Origin: Micromonospora olivasterospora
GTDB lineage: Bacteria; Actinomycetota; Actinomycetes; Mycobacteriales; Micromonosporaceae
Length of the DNA: 64,000 nt
Assembly: GCF_007830265.1 (NCBI RefSeq)
Contig: NZ_VLKE01000001.1
Location: 6,200,001 to 6,264,000 of the forward strand
Direction of reading: 5' to 3'
The notes below the pieces were generated by a model that was not told the origin of the DNA, ran no database searches, and was given only the letters and a program-made list of their open reading frames with translations. Each line of letters starts with the position of its first letter. Position 1 is the first letter of the stretch. Shown in pieces: positions 55,881 through 64,000 of this stretch. The position numbers were made by a program, and so were the translations under genes.

Positions 55881-57360
55881 GGAGCACGTCCTCCGCGCCG
55901 CCGCGGCGACACCCGACGCGGTGGCCGTGTGCGGTCCGGACGCATGCCTGACCTATCGCGAGCTGAACGCACGCGCGGACGAGCTCGCCGCCGGACTGCG
56001 CACGCTCGGTGTCGATGCCGGCGACCGCGTCGCCCTGTGGTTGCCGAAGTCCGCGTTCGGCGTCGCGGTCACGCAGGCGGTACTTCGGCTGGGCGCGGCC
56101 TACGTCCCGTTGGACCCGCGCGCCCCCGCACCGCGGGCGGCGGCCCTGATCAGCGACTGCACACCCGCCGCCGTGGTGACGACGGACGGGAGGGCCACCG
56201 ACGTCGCCGGGCAGACGGCGCTACCGCCCGCGCTGATCGGCCACGACGATCTCGCCCGGTGGGAGGTCAGGTCGGCGCCACGACCGCCACGGCCGTCGAC
56301 ACGTGACGCCGACCTCGCCTACGTGCTCTACACCTCGGGCTCGACCGGCACACCCAAGGGCGTATGCGTGAGCCATTCCGCGGCAGCGGCGTTCGTCGAC
56401 TGGGCAGCGGACGAAATCGGCGTCACCGGCGGTGACCACCTCGCCAACCACGCGCCGTTGCAGTTCGACCTCTCGGTGTTCGACCTCTACGCGGCGTTCC
56501 GAGCGGGCGCTTCCGTACACCTGATCCCGGAGTCCACCCCGGCGCGGAACCTGGTGCGGTTCATCGACGACCACGCCATCACCGTCTGGTACTCGGTACC
56601 GTCCGCGCTGACGATGATGATGGAGTTCGGACGTCTGCTCGACCAGACCCGCCTGCCGCTGCGCGCCGTCGTGTTCGCGGGCGAGACGTTCCCCATCGAG
56701 CACCTCAGAGCGCTGCGCGAGCGCTGGCCCTCGTTGGACCTCTACAACTTCTACGGCCCCACCGAGACCAACGTCTGCGCCTTCCACCGCGTCGGGGCGA
56801 TCCCGGCCGACCGTACCGCCGCGGTGCCGATCGGCACCGCAGCGGCGGGGGACGAGATCTGGGCCGTCCGCCAGGACGGAACGATTGCTGAACCCGGCGA
56901 GGAAGGCGAACTGATGGTCGCCGGGCCGACGCTGATGACCGGCTACCTCAACGCCGAGCCGTTGCACGGCCCATACGCCACCGGCGACGTCGTGCGCCGA
57001 CTCCCCGACGGCGCGTTCGAGTACGTCGGCCGCCGCGACCACATGATGAAGATTCGGGGCTACCGGGTGGAACCGGCCGAGATCGAGGCAGCGCTGCACG
57101 CTCACCCGGACGTCGTCGAGGCCGCGGTCGTGGCCACCGGATCCGGTCACCGGGCCCGCCTGCGCGCGTGGGTGCGCACCCGCTCAGGAGACACGCTGCC
57201 GCTGGGCGAGGTCAAACCATTCCTCGCGCGGCGGCTGGCCCCGCACCTCATTCCCGACAGCGTCCGCACGGTCGACCGGCTGCCGCGGACGACCAACGGC
57301 AAGCTCGACCGCCGTGCGTTGGTCGAGGACCGCACGATTGCAGGAAGGGACGGATCGTGA
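55870..57360 (+). CDS. Proline-type adenylation enzyme (PltF/RedM-like)
   Basis: 496 residues from a GTG inside the end of the oxidase gene. Adenylation core motifs: VLYTSGSTGTPKGVCVSHSA (A3), LYNFYGPTETNVCAFHRVG (A5), YATGDVVRRLPDGAFEYVGR (A7-A8) and RLPRTTNGKLDRRALV (A10 with catalytic Lys). The A4-A5 pocket region HAPLQFDLSVFDLYAAFRAG and VWYSVPSALTMMME are the patterns I know from L-proline:carrier ligases. No condensation domain. It should load proline onto Ser38 of the fused carrier upstream. Specificity is inferred from pattern and neighbours. Confidence 0.88.
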   Translation: MRLEEHVLRAAAATPDAVAVCGPDACLTYRELNARADELAAGLRTLGVDAGDRVALWLPKSAFGVAVTQAVLRLGAAYVPLDPRAPAPRAAALISDCTPAAVVTTDGRATDVAGQTALPPALIGHDDLARWEVRSAPRPPRPSTRDADLAYVLYTSGSTGTPKGVCVSHSAAAAFVDWAADEIGVTGGDHLANHAPLQFDLSVFDLYAAFRAGASVHLIPESTPARNLVRFIDDHAITVWYSVPSALTMMMEFGRLLDQTRLPLRAVVFAGETFPIEHLRALRERWPSLDLYNFYGPTETNVCAFHRVGAIPADRTAAVPIGTAAAGDEIWAVRQDGTIAEPGEEGELMVAGPTLMTGYLNAEPLHGPYATGDVVRRLPDGAFEYVGRRDHMMKIRGYRVEPAEIEAALHAHPDVVEAAVVATGSGHRARLRAWVRTRSGDTLPLGEVKPFLARRLAPHLIPDSVRTVDRLPRTTNGKLDRRALVEDRTIAGRDGS

Positions 57361-58718
57361 CTGCCGAGACCTACGACGTATGCATCATCGGGGGTGGCCC
57401 CGCCGGCTCGACCACCGCGTCGTACCTGGCGAAGGCCGGTCTGCGGTGCATCGTGTTGGAGGGCGACCGGTTTCCCCGCCCCCACGTGGGCGAGTCGCTG
57501 GTGCCGAGGGCGACGGTCGCCCTCCAGGAGATCGGCGTGCTGGACAAGATCGACCGAGCCGGATTCGCGCGGAAGTACGGCGCGGCGTGGACGGCCGCGG
57601 CGGACGACGCCCCGACGGCCGACGCCGTGGTACGCCACCGCCGCCACTTCACCATCCCGCAGGTCGCCGTCCGGTTCGCCGAACGCCAACAAACCGGGGT
57701 ATCCCACGAATACACCTACCACGTCGACCGGGCCCGATTCGACACGTTGCTGCTGGAACATGCCGCCGAACTGGGCGCGACCGTGCTCCAGGAGGCCCGG
57801 GTCGGGCGGGTGGACCTCGACGGCCCGATCAAGCGCGTGACCTTCCGACGGCATGGCGTGACTTCCGAGGTCCACGCGCCGATGGTGGTCGACGCGAGCG
57901 GCCGTGGCACCCTGCTCGGCCGCCAGCTCAAACTCAAGGTCGCCGATCCAGAGTTCAAGCAGTACGCCGTGCACTCCTGGTTCGAGGGTCTCGACCGGGA
58001 GGCGGCGAGCGGTACCACCGGCATCGGCGACTACACGATCATCCACTTCCTTCCCTTCGCCGGATCCTGGATGTGGCAGATCCCGATCTCGGACACCGTG
58101 ACCAGCGTCGGCGTCGTCACGGAGAAGGCCCGCCTGCGCGAGGCGAGCGGTGACCTGGAGAAGTTCTTCGACGCGTGGGTGAGCACCCGGCCGCCGCTGG
58201 CACAGGCACTGCGCGCCGCGCGACGACTGCGCCCGTACACCGCGGAGGGCGACTACAGCTACTCGATGCGCGAACTGTCCGGCGACGGATGGGTGCTCGT
58301 CGGCGACGCCGCGCGGTTCGTGGACCCGATCTTCTCCAGCGGCGTCGGCATCGCCCTCAGCAGCGCGCGGCTCGCCGCGAGCAACATCATCGCCGCAGCA
58401 CCACTCGGCTTCGCCAAGTCCGCGTTCGCCGAGTTCGAGCGCAAGTCGCGCAACGCCACCCAGTGGTGGCGCAACTTCATCACTGTCTACTACCGGCTGA
58501 ACGTGTTGTTCAGCTCCTACATCCGCAACCCCGAGTATCGGCTCGATCTGATCAGGCTCCTCCAGGGCGACTTCTTCGACGACGACGAGGAGCCGCCAGT
58601 GCTCGGCAAGATGAGAGAAAAGTTGGCGTTGGTCGAAAGCAACCCGAACCATCCCTGGCACAGCCGCCTCCGGTCGTTGCAACCGCAGTCATGGCGGGAC
58701 GGCCCCGCGGAGCGCTGA
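57357..58718 (+). CDS. FAD-dependent halogenase acting on a carrier-bound pyrrole
   Basis: 453 residues; GTG overlaps the previous stop (GTGA). FAD site VCIIGGGPAGSTTASYLAKA; halogenase signature SWMWQIPISDT (WxWxIP) at about residue 235; second FAD motif GWVLVGDAARFVDPIFSSGV. A Lys for the haloamine is present in the N-terminal third but was not positioned exactly. The set with proline ligase and oxidase matches pyoluteorin/hormaomycin-type pyrrole halogenation (PltA, HrmQ). Needs a flavin reductase from elsewhere. Last gene of the plus-strand operon. Confidence 0.9.
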   Translation: MTAETYDVCIIGGGPAGSTTASYLAKAGLRCIVLEGDRFPRPHVGESLVPRATVALQEIGVLDKIDRAGFARKYGAAWTAAADDAPTADAVVRHRRHFTIPQVAVRFAERQQTGVSHEYTYHVDRARFDTLLLEHAAELGATVLQEARVGRVDLDGPIKRVTFRRHGVTSEVHAPMVVDASGRGTLLGRQLKLKVADPEFKQYAVHSWFEGLDREAASGTTGIGDYTIIHFLPFAGSWMWQIPISDTVTSVGVVTEKARLREASGDLEKFFDAWVSTRPPLAQALRAARRLRPYTAEGDYSYSMRELSGDGWVLVGDAARFVDPIFSSGVGIALSSARLAASNIIAAAPLGFAKSAFAEFERKSRNATQWWRNFITVYYRLNVLFSSYIRNPEYRLDLIRLLQGDFFDDDEEPPVLGKMREKLALVESNPNHPWHSRLRSLQPQSWRDGPAER

Positions 58719-59006
58719 CCGACACTGGCCGCTCGGCCGCCACGCTTCCAGCGCCCATCTGAGCTGCCATTCACTGCACAGGTCAGAGGCGATCAGCGAG
58801 GCCGCCGCCTCCGGTTCGTGAGCGGACAGGCGAACACCAACAGCGCGTGTGCCGCCAGCACCGTCAGGTAACCAGCCGCCGACCTCAGCAGAGCACCAAC
58901 GCCACCAGCAGCACCGTGCCAGCGACCTGGTGCTGCGCTGGTGTCCCCACCTCCACTTCGGTGCGGAACACGATGTGCCAGCCGAGCGCGCCCTTGACGA
59001 GCCGGC
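58719..59006 (-). other. Fragment of an unidentified membrane-protein gene next to truncated IS
   Basis: Minus-strand frames show GRLVKGALGWHIVFRTEVEV and, in another frame, RSAAGYLTVLAAHALLVFAC, hydrophobic and protein-like, ending exactly at the IS200 remnant border at 59007. May be the 3' part of the gene whose 5' part lies at 59355-59602. Family unknown. Confidence 0.35.
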
Positions 59007-59354
59007 CTTGAACTGGTTCGCGATGTACGACGGCGAAGCGTTCGGGTCGGCCCGGACGAACAGGTGCACGTGGTCGGGCATGACTTCCAGCGCCACGATC
59101 GACCAGCCATGCTCGTCACACTTCTGTCCGATCAGGTCCCGCAGACGTTCGGCGACTGGGCCGACGAGCACGGGGCGGCGGTACTTCGGGCACCACACCA
59201 CGTGGTATCCGAGGCTGTACGCCGCCCCACGGCTCGTCTGGTATTCGGCCACTAACGTAGTATACGCATGGCACGTAGCTAACAGAGCAGCATCAGGGCA
59301 GCGATTCACCTGCCGCCTGAAGACGGCAGCCCTCTCGCCTCAAATCGGTAGGTG
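59007..59354 (-). mobile_element. Truncated second IS200/IS605 copy (tnpA 5' part)
   Basis: 348 bases nearly identical to 28626-28973 of the intact element. The tnpA frame (59309 down to 59007) keeps the HUH motif MPDHVHLFVRAD but stops matching after SYIANQFK, so the catalytic Tyr and all of tnpB are gone. The left-end hairpin is kept at the 59354 side. Cannot move by itself but might be mobilised by the intact TnpA. Confidence 0.9.
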
Positions 59355-59602
59355 AAATCCCGAGGCGGGCTGTCCACCCCGACGTACGGCAGCACCAGGA
59401 ACACCGCCACGATGCCGAGGAGCAGGCATCGCACCACCAGCGACCCGACCGCAAGCCTCGCGGACGGCTCTCCCCGCACGGGAGCCAGCGCGCCGGACAC
59501 CGTCGGCTGCGAACCGGGCGCAACGGGCGACGGGGCGACGTCACCGGGCCGCGGCCCACCCGTCACACCATCCCGCCACCCTGCACAAGGGAACCTTGCC
59601 AC
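59355..59602 (-). pseudogene. 5' fragment of a membrane-protein gene cut by the IS remnant
   Basis: Reading from an ATG at 59602: a Pro-rich start, then LAVGSLVVRCLLLGIVAVFL and VLPYVGVDSPPRDF, a single hydrophobic helix; the next residues come from the IS sequence. The frame runs into the IS at 59354, so the gene is interrupted. Family not identified; possibly a transporter subunit with the other half at 58719-59006. Confidence 0.4.
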
Positions 59603-59682
59603 GATAATCCGCGCCGGTGAAGAGGTCGCAGCACGAGAAGGGAAGAGAGGAGAATGAAGTCCAACTGTCGAACGGGGGCACG

Positions 59683-60459
59683 ATGACTGATCCAGGCACT
59701 CCCAACACCCTCGGCACCTCCACCAGTTTCGGTGAGTCCGCTCTCGACGCCTTCCGCCGCTCCGTCGGGACGCGGGCGCGCAGGTTCCTAATCGCGGTCA
59801 CCCTGCTGCTGGGACTGCTGGCCGCTGCCGGGCTTGCTTTGGTCGGACCACCCGGTGATCGCACGTTCGCCAACCTTTCCGGGCCGGCACAGAGCCTGAT
59901 GTCCGTCATCGTGCCGGCCTTCGGCGTCCTGCTCGCCCGCGACCTGAAGCCGGCGTCCCGGTCCACGCGCCTCGCACCTACCCTGCTGGCCGCGGCGCTG
60001 CTCGCCGCCGCCGTGGGCCTGTTCGGCCTCCTGGCGTGCGTCGCAGCCCTCACAATGACCACGTCGAGTGCTCAGGACCCCTGGCGGCACGCCGGAACCA
60101 TCGCGGTGGGTGGTGTTCTGGTCCAAGTGGTGGCCCAACTTGTCGGCACCGGACTCGGCCTGCTGATGCGGCGTCCCACCGTCGCCTTCATCACCACCAT
60201 CGTCCTGCCGCTCGGCCTGTGGTTCCTACTGGGTGCCGTCGACGTTCTCCGGCCGGCCCAAGCCCTGACCCCGTATTCCACCGTCCGGCACCTGCTCTCC
60301 GGCCAGATGAATCCACTGAACTGGGTCCAGTGGCTCGCCGTCCTGCTCATCTGGGGCGTGGGGCTGAACGCCCTTGGCTGGGCGCGGCTCCGACACCGGA
60401 ACCATGACGGCCGGCCCGCCCCAGCACACGGTGAGCCGAGCCCGTCGCCAAGCCGGTAG
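59683..60459 (+). CDS. ABC-2-type permease-like membrane protein
   Basis: 258 residues with six hydrophobic segments, e.g. FLIAVTLLLGLLAAAGLALV, SVIVPAFGVLLARDL, VGGVLVQVVAQLVGTGLGLL and TIVLPLGLWFLLGAV. ATG 59683 with GGGGG nearby; an upstream in-frame ATG at 59617 has weaker support. Resembles the membrane subunit of ABC-2 exporters in layout only; no ATPase gene is adjacent on this strand. Could export the pyrrole product (inference). Confidence 0.6.
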   Translation: MTDPGTPNTLGTSTSFGESALDAFRRSVGTRARRFLIAVTLLLGLLAAAGLALVGPPGDRTFANLSGPAQSLMSVIVPAFGVLLARDLKPASRSTRLAPTLLAAALLAAAVGLFGLLACVAALTMTTSSAQDPWRHAGTIAVGGVLVQVVAQLVGTGLGLLMRRPTVAFITTIVLPLGLWFLLGAVDVLRPAQALTPYSTVRHLLSGQMNPLNWVQWLAVLLIWGVGLNALGWARLRHRNHDGRPAPAHGEPSPSPSR

Positions 60460-60645
60460 CCATCCCGATCTGCCGTCCCCCGCCCCTCCGGGAGCGCGTC
60501 GCCGCCGACCCGCGACGTCCAGCGGGCGTGACCTCGGGTGCTCGCCCCCGGCCGCGGCGGGGAGTCAGCGCGTAGTCCAGTTCCGGAAAGTGATCTCGAT
60601 ACCCGTCGAGCAGGCGCCTCGCCACCCCACCGAGTCGACGAGCGG

Positions 60646-60981
60646 ATGCGTGGCCAGGGCGCGCAGCGACCGGTCCCGGCTGCCCGCGCCCCGCCCCCGC
60701 CGGCCGCCGCCCGCCGACCCGGGCCGTCGTACGGCGATCCGGAGGAGGTCGCCGCGGTGCTGGCGGACGAGATCGTCGGTCCGCTGCTGACGGCCCGCCC
60801 GGCACCGGACGACGACTTCTTCGCCCTCGGCGGCGACTCGTTGGCGGCGGCCGTGGTCGTCGGGCGGGTCCGCGACCGGTTCGGCGTGCCGGTCAGCCTG
60901 ACCGAGTTCCTCGCCGAGCCCACCCTGGCGCGGCTGGCCGCGCTGGTCGAACTGGCGACCGCTGACAAGGGGATCCGTTGA
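60646..60981 (+). CDS. Peptidyl/acyl carrier protein with disordered N-terminus
   Basis: 111 residues from ATG 60646. The last 80 residues form a carrier domain: EVAAVLADEIVGPLLTARPA and DDDFFALGGDSLAAAVVVGR with phosphopantetheine Ser, then VSLTEFLAEPTLARLAALVE. The first 30 are Pro/Arg-rich. Looks like the detached tail of an NRPS module. Its TGA overlaps the TTG of the next gene. The 186 bases before it (60460-60645) show no gene. Confidence 0.7.
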   Translation: MRGQGAQRPVPAARAPPPPAAARRPGPSYGDPEEVAAVLADEIVGPLLTARPAPDDDFFALGGDSLAAAVVVGRVRDRFGVPVSLTEFLAEPTLARLAALVELATADKGIR

Positions 60982-62308
60982 CGCAGTTGGCTTTCCTGAT
61001 CGCCCCGATGCACGGGCACGTCAACCCGACGCTGCCGGTGGCGCGGGAGTTGGTGGCCCGGGGCCACCGGGTGATCTACTGGCTGACCGCGCAGTTCCGG
61101 GACGCGGTGGCCGCCACCGGCGCGGAGTTCCGGGAGATCCGCACGCCGCCGCCGGATCCGCGCCTCCCGGCCGACACCGACCCGCTGGTCACCCTCGCGC
61201 TGATCCCGGCCCGGTTGGCCGCCGCCGCGGTCGAGGTCCTGCCCGGGGTGCTCGACGGGGTACGGGAGCTCGGCCCCGACACGGTGGTCGTCTACGACCA
61301 GCTGTGCGTGTGGGGGCGGCTGGTGGCCGAGGTCGCCGGCGTGCCGGCGGCGATGCTGTGCACCACGTACGCGTCGAACGAGCACTTCTCCTTCCTCACG
61401 GGGCCGCACGGGCGGACGGTGCCACGGATTCCCGCGGCCATGGAGGTGTTCGACGGCGACCTGGGCCGCCTCGCCGCACCGATCCTGTTCGACGTCGACG
61501 AGGTGTCGGTGCACGACCCCGGCGGCGACCGGCCCCGGGTCACCTTCACCGACGCCGGCGGAACCGCCCGCACCCTCGTCTGCGACGTCGTCGCCGGCTG
61601 CGACGGCTTCCACGGGGTCAGCCGCACCGCGTTTCCGCCCGGCGCCCTGCGGACCTACCGGCGGGAGTACCCGTTCGCCTGGCTGGGCATCCTCGCCCGG
61701 ACGCCGCCGTCGCACCACGAGCTGATCTACGCGTACTCGGATCGCGGGTTCGCGTTGCACAGCATGCGCTCGCCCGAGATCACCCGGCTGTACCTGCAGG
61801 TGCCGGCCGGCGAACGGATCGAGGACTGGCCGGACGACCGGATCTGGGACGAGTTGGCCGTCCGGCTCGCCGTCGACGGGTTCGACCTGCGGTCCGGGCC
61901 GGTGTTGGAGAAGGGGCTGACGTCCGTACGCAGCGTGGTGACGGAGCCGATGCGGTACGGCCGGTTGCTGCTCGCCGGCGACGCCGCCCACATCGTGCCG
62001 CCCACCGGAGCGAAGGGCATGAACCTCGCCGTCGCCGACGCGCTGGACCTCTCCCGGGCCCTGGTCCCCTTCCTGTCAGGGCGGTCCACGGAACTGCTGG
62101 ACGGCTACAGCGACCGTCGCCTGCACCGGGTCTGGCGGGCCGAGCACTTCTCCTGGTGGATGACCTCGATGCTGCACCGGTTCCCCGACGACGACCCGTT
62201 CGAGCGTCGCCTGCAACTGGCCCAGCTCCGCTACACCGTGTCGTCGGTCGCCGCCGCGACCAGCCTGGCCGAGAACTCTACGTGGGCCTGCCGTACGACC
62301 TCTCCTGA
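60978..62308 (+). pseudogene. In-frame chimera of a macrolide-type glycosyltransferase and PobA-type hydroxylase
   Basis: Residues 1-165 are the N-terminal domain of an MGT glycosyltransferase (LAFLIAPMHGHVNPTLPVAR; RVIYWLTAQFRDAVAATGAE; CTTYASNEHFSF). From about residue 170 the sequence is 4-hydroxybenzoate 3-monooxygenase: PILFDVDEVSVHD, DVVAGCDGFHGVSRTAFPPG, and LLLAGDAAHIVPPTGAKGMN. The hydroxylase lacks its first FAD loop (GxGxxG) and the transferase lacks its sugar-nucleotide domain, so neither should work. Near 62276 an extra two bases shift the frame; restored, it would end as YVGLPYDLS at 62308, the normal PobA end. TTG start with AAGGGGA upstream. Confidence 0.85.
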
Positions 62309-62331
62309 GGCAGGCCCACGACAGGGCACCA

Positions 62332-64000
62332 CTAGGCGCGACTCCGGCGCTGAGCCTGGGCGAACAGTCCGGTCGCCGCGAGCGCCATCAGGCCGGGAAG
62401 CCAGTACTGCCACGCCTGGGAGAGCCCGGCGAACACGGCGACGTTCTGGGTCACCTGAAGCAGCACGACTCCGCAGAGAACGCCGATGAAGCTGCCGCGC
62501 CCGCCGAAGATGGAGGCGCCACCGAGTACGACCGCGGTGATGCTGGCGAGCGTGTAGGACGTCCCGGCTGTCGGGTCGCCGACCCCGATCTGGGCCGCCA
62601 GCAGGAACGCGCCGAACAGTGTGCATACCGAACTGGCGACGTAGGCCAGTACCTGGACCCGGGCCACCGGGATGCCCAGCTTGTGTGCGGCGTGCTCGTT
62701 CGAACCGGTGCCCCGCAGGTACAAGCCCGGCATGGTCCGCCGCGACGCGAGTTCGAGGCCGAGCAGGAGTGCCACGCCCACGAGCACCGGCCAGGGGACC
62801 GGGCCGATCCCTGCCTTCAGCAGTGCGGTAACCGGATCGGCGATCGAGCCGCCGGGTATGTCGCGCATGACCAGTGACAGCCCCTGCAGCGCCATGTACG
62901 TCACCAGCGTCGCCACCACGGGGGCGGCCCCCGCGAACCGGACGAGTGCTCCGTTCGCCCCGCCGACGGCGACGGCGAGCAGGGTCATCAGTCCGACCCC
63001 CACGATCCACCAGACGACCGCGTAGTCGTCGCTGACATAGAACGACGCCACCACGACGAGGGCGCCGCTGAGCGGGCCGACGGAGAGGTCGATCCCGCCG
63101 GTCAACATCACGATCAACTGCCCGGCGGACAGGAACAGCAGGGGTGCGAGCAGTTCCAGCATGCTGCCGATGTTGAAGCTGGAGAGGAACCGCTCGTTCT
63201 GCGTGGCGCCGACCAGCCCGAGGGCGAGCACGGCCGTGAGGAGAAAGACACTCGGGCCCTGCTCGCCGCTGAGAAACCGGCGCCACCGGCTCCCCCGGGC
63301 CCGGCCGCCGGACGCGGCCTGCTCCACGTCCTTCGTGACCGTGCCGGTCAGCGACGCCGCCGTGATGGCGTCGTCGGATATGTCGTCACCGACGAGTTCG
63401 GCCACGACCCGGCCGCCGCGGAAGACCAGAACCCGGTCGCACAGGCCGGCGAGTTCCACGTTGTCCGAGCTGAGCACCACGACGGGTACTCCGTCGTCGG
63501 CGGTCCGCCGGAGCCGGTGGTAGATGTCGGAGCGGACACCCACGTCGATGCCCTGGGTGGGCTCGTCGCAGAGCAGGACCTTGGGGTCGGAGAGCAGCGA
63601 GCGGCCCAGCACCACCTTCTGCTGGTTACCGCCGGAGAGCGTCTCGACCGCCACGTCAGGCGAGGCGAGCCGCACCCCCAGGTCCGCGATCTCCCGTCGG
63701 ACGATCCGCTCCTCGGACTGCGGGGCGATGACGCCGGCGCGGGACGTCCGGTGGGTCGCGGCGACGGCCAGATTCTCCCGGACGGAGTGGATGGTGGCCA
63801 CTCCCTCGATGTGGCGTTCCTGGGGCATGAGCACGATGCCCGACGCGCGGGCACGGCGTGGGCTCGACACGTCGACCGGGCGATCGTCGACCGTCACCTG
63901 GCCGCTGCTGCGCGTCGCGCCGCCGAGGGCCCTGATGAACTCCCGTTGGCCGTTGCCCTCGACGCCGGCCAGGCCGACGATCTCGTGCCGCGCCACGTCC
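62332..64000 (-). CDS. Sugar ABC transporter: ATPase second half fused to permease (5' end outside window)
   Basis: At least 555 residues, continuing past the right edge. First 230 residues are the second nucleotide-binding domain of an RbsA-like ATPase: EIVGLAGVEGNGQREFIRAL, IVLMPQERHIEGVATIHSVR, VETLSGGNQQKVVLGRSL (signature), VLLCDEPTQGIDVGVRSDIY (Walker B). After a linker come RbsC-like permease helices: LSAGQLIVMLTGGIDLSVGP, ASITAVVLGGASIFGGRGSF. In most organisms these are separate proteins. Probably imports a sugar; the binding protein is not in the window. Confidence 0.88.
   Translation of the reverse strand, partial: DVARHEIVGLAGVEGNGQREFIRALGGATRSSGQVTVDDRPVDVSSPRRARASGIVLMPQERHIEGVATIHSVRENLAVAATHRTSRAGVIAPQSEERIVRREIADLGVRLASPDVAVETLSGGNQQKVVLGRSLLSDPKVLLCDEPTQGIDVGVRSDIYHRLRRTADDGVPVVVLSSDNVELAGLCDRVLVFRGGRVVAELVGDDISDDAITAASLTGTVTKDVEQAASGGRARGSRWRRFLSGEQGPSVFLLTAVLALGLVGATQNERFLSSFNIGSMLELLAPLLFLSAGQLIVMLTGGIDLSVGPLSGALVVVASFYVSDDYAVVWWIVGVGLMTLLAVAVGGANGALVRFAGAAPVVATLVTYMALQGLSLVMRDIPGGSIADPVTALLKAGIGPVPWPVLVGVALLLGLELASRRTMPGLYLRGTGSNEHAAHKLGIPVARVQVLAYVASSVCTLFGAFLLAAQIGVGDPTAGTSYTLASITAVVLGGASIFGGRGSFIGVLCGVVLLQVTQNVAVFAGLSQAWQYWLPGLMALAATGLFAQAQRRSRA

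Noticed and set aside
37983..58718. Treating PKS and pyrrole genes as one proven cluster
   Set aside because: They are separated by a sugar-degradation cassette and a broken kinase gene, with no shared regulatory site seen.
60072..61991. Long minus-strand frame across the membrane protein, carrier and chimera genes
   Set aside because: Covers several genes with clear plus-strand motifs; its own sequence is Arg/Gly/Val-rich without motifs.

Overview
The window is very GC-rich, with actinobacterial codon use, GTG and TTG starts, purine-rich ribosome binding sites and many 4-base start/stop overlaps. The gene families (LPXTG surface protein, DUF574-type methyltransferase, LAL-type LuxR regulator, Tat-secreted carbohydrate-active proteins, secondary-metabolism genes) point to a filamentous actinomycete, probably Micromonosporaceae or a relative. 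The family-level placement is inference. No rRNA, tRNA or CRISPR array was recognised.

Left part (1-18 kb): a four-gene minus-strand set (glycosyltransferase, two proteins of unknown function, one with a possible ADP-ribosyltransferase-like domain, and a beta-helix protein cut by the window edge); an ECF sigma factor and a histidine kinase; a response regulator with a histidine-kinase-like protein lacking its phosphoacceptor; and two nearly identical membrane-anchored Hsp70-like genes. The second Hsp70 copy carries a remnant of the neighbouring response regulator and an expanded stalk repeat. Between the copies lie a transposase relic, a GNAT gene, a small ORF and an LPXTG protein.

Middle part (18-36 kb): DUF574-type methyltransferase, NCS1 permease, P450, a large LuxR regulator, a lectin diverging from a Tat-secreted beta-propeller enzyme, an IS200/IS605 element with an internally deleted TnpB beside an IS5-like relic, an Asp/Glu racemase, and a histidine-decarboxylase / APC-permease locus with a globin-reductase and two coupled micro-ORFs.

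Right part (36-64 kb): a polyketide locus with split subunits (AT, ACP, KS-CLF, KR-DH, P450; type II thioesterase on the other strand) under a long perfect palindrome. Next is a sugar-degradation pair (acetylxylan esterase / Tat-secreted enzyme) whose promoter and operator match those at 26.2 kb. Then comes a halogenated-pyrrole-type cluster: proline adenylation enzyme, acyl-CoA-dehydrogenase-like oxidase, FAD halogenase, and a carrier protein fused to a geranyl-diphosphate-methyltransferase-like domain, divergent from a P450, a DMATS-type prenyltransferase and a hydrolase. The end of the window holds a truncated IS200 copy, a membrane protein, a lone carrier protein, an in-frame glycosyltransferase/PobA chimera and a sugar ABC transporter.

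The strongest candidate for an undescribed system is 50.2-58.7 kb. All genes for making and chlorinating a carrier-bound pyrrole appear together with a prenyltransferase, and the carrier is physically joined to an isoprenoid-type C-methyltransferase. The split PKS at 38-46 kb is the second candidate. Whether the two form one pathway is unknown.
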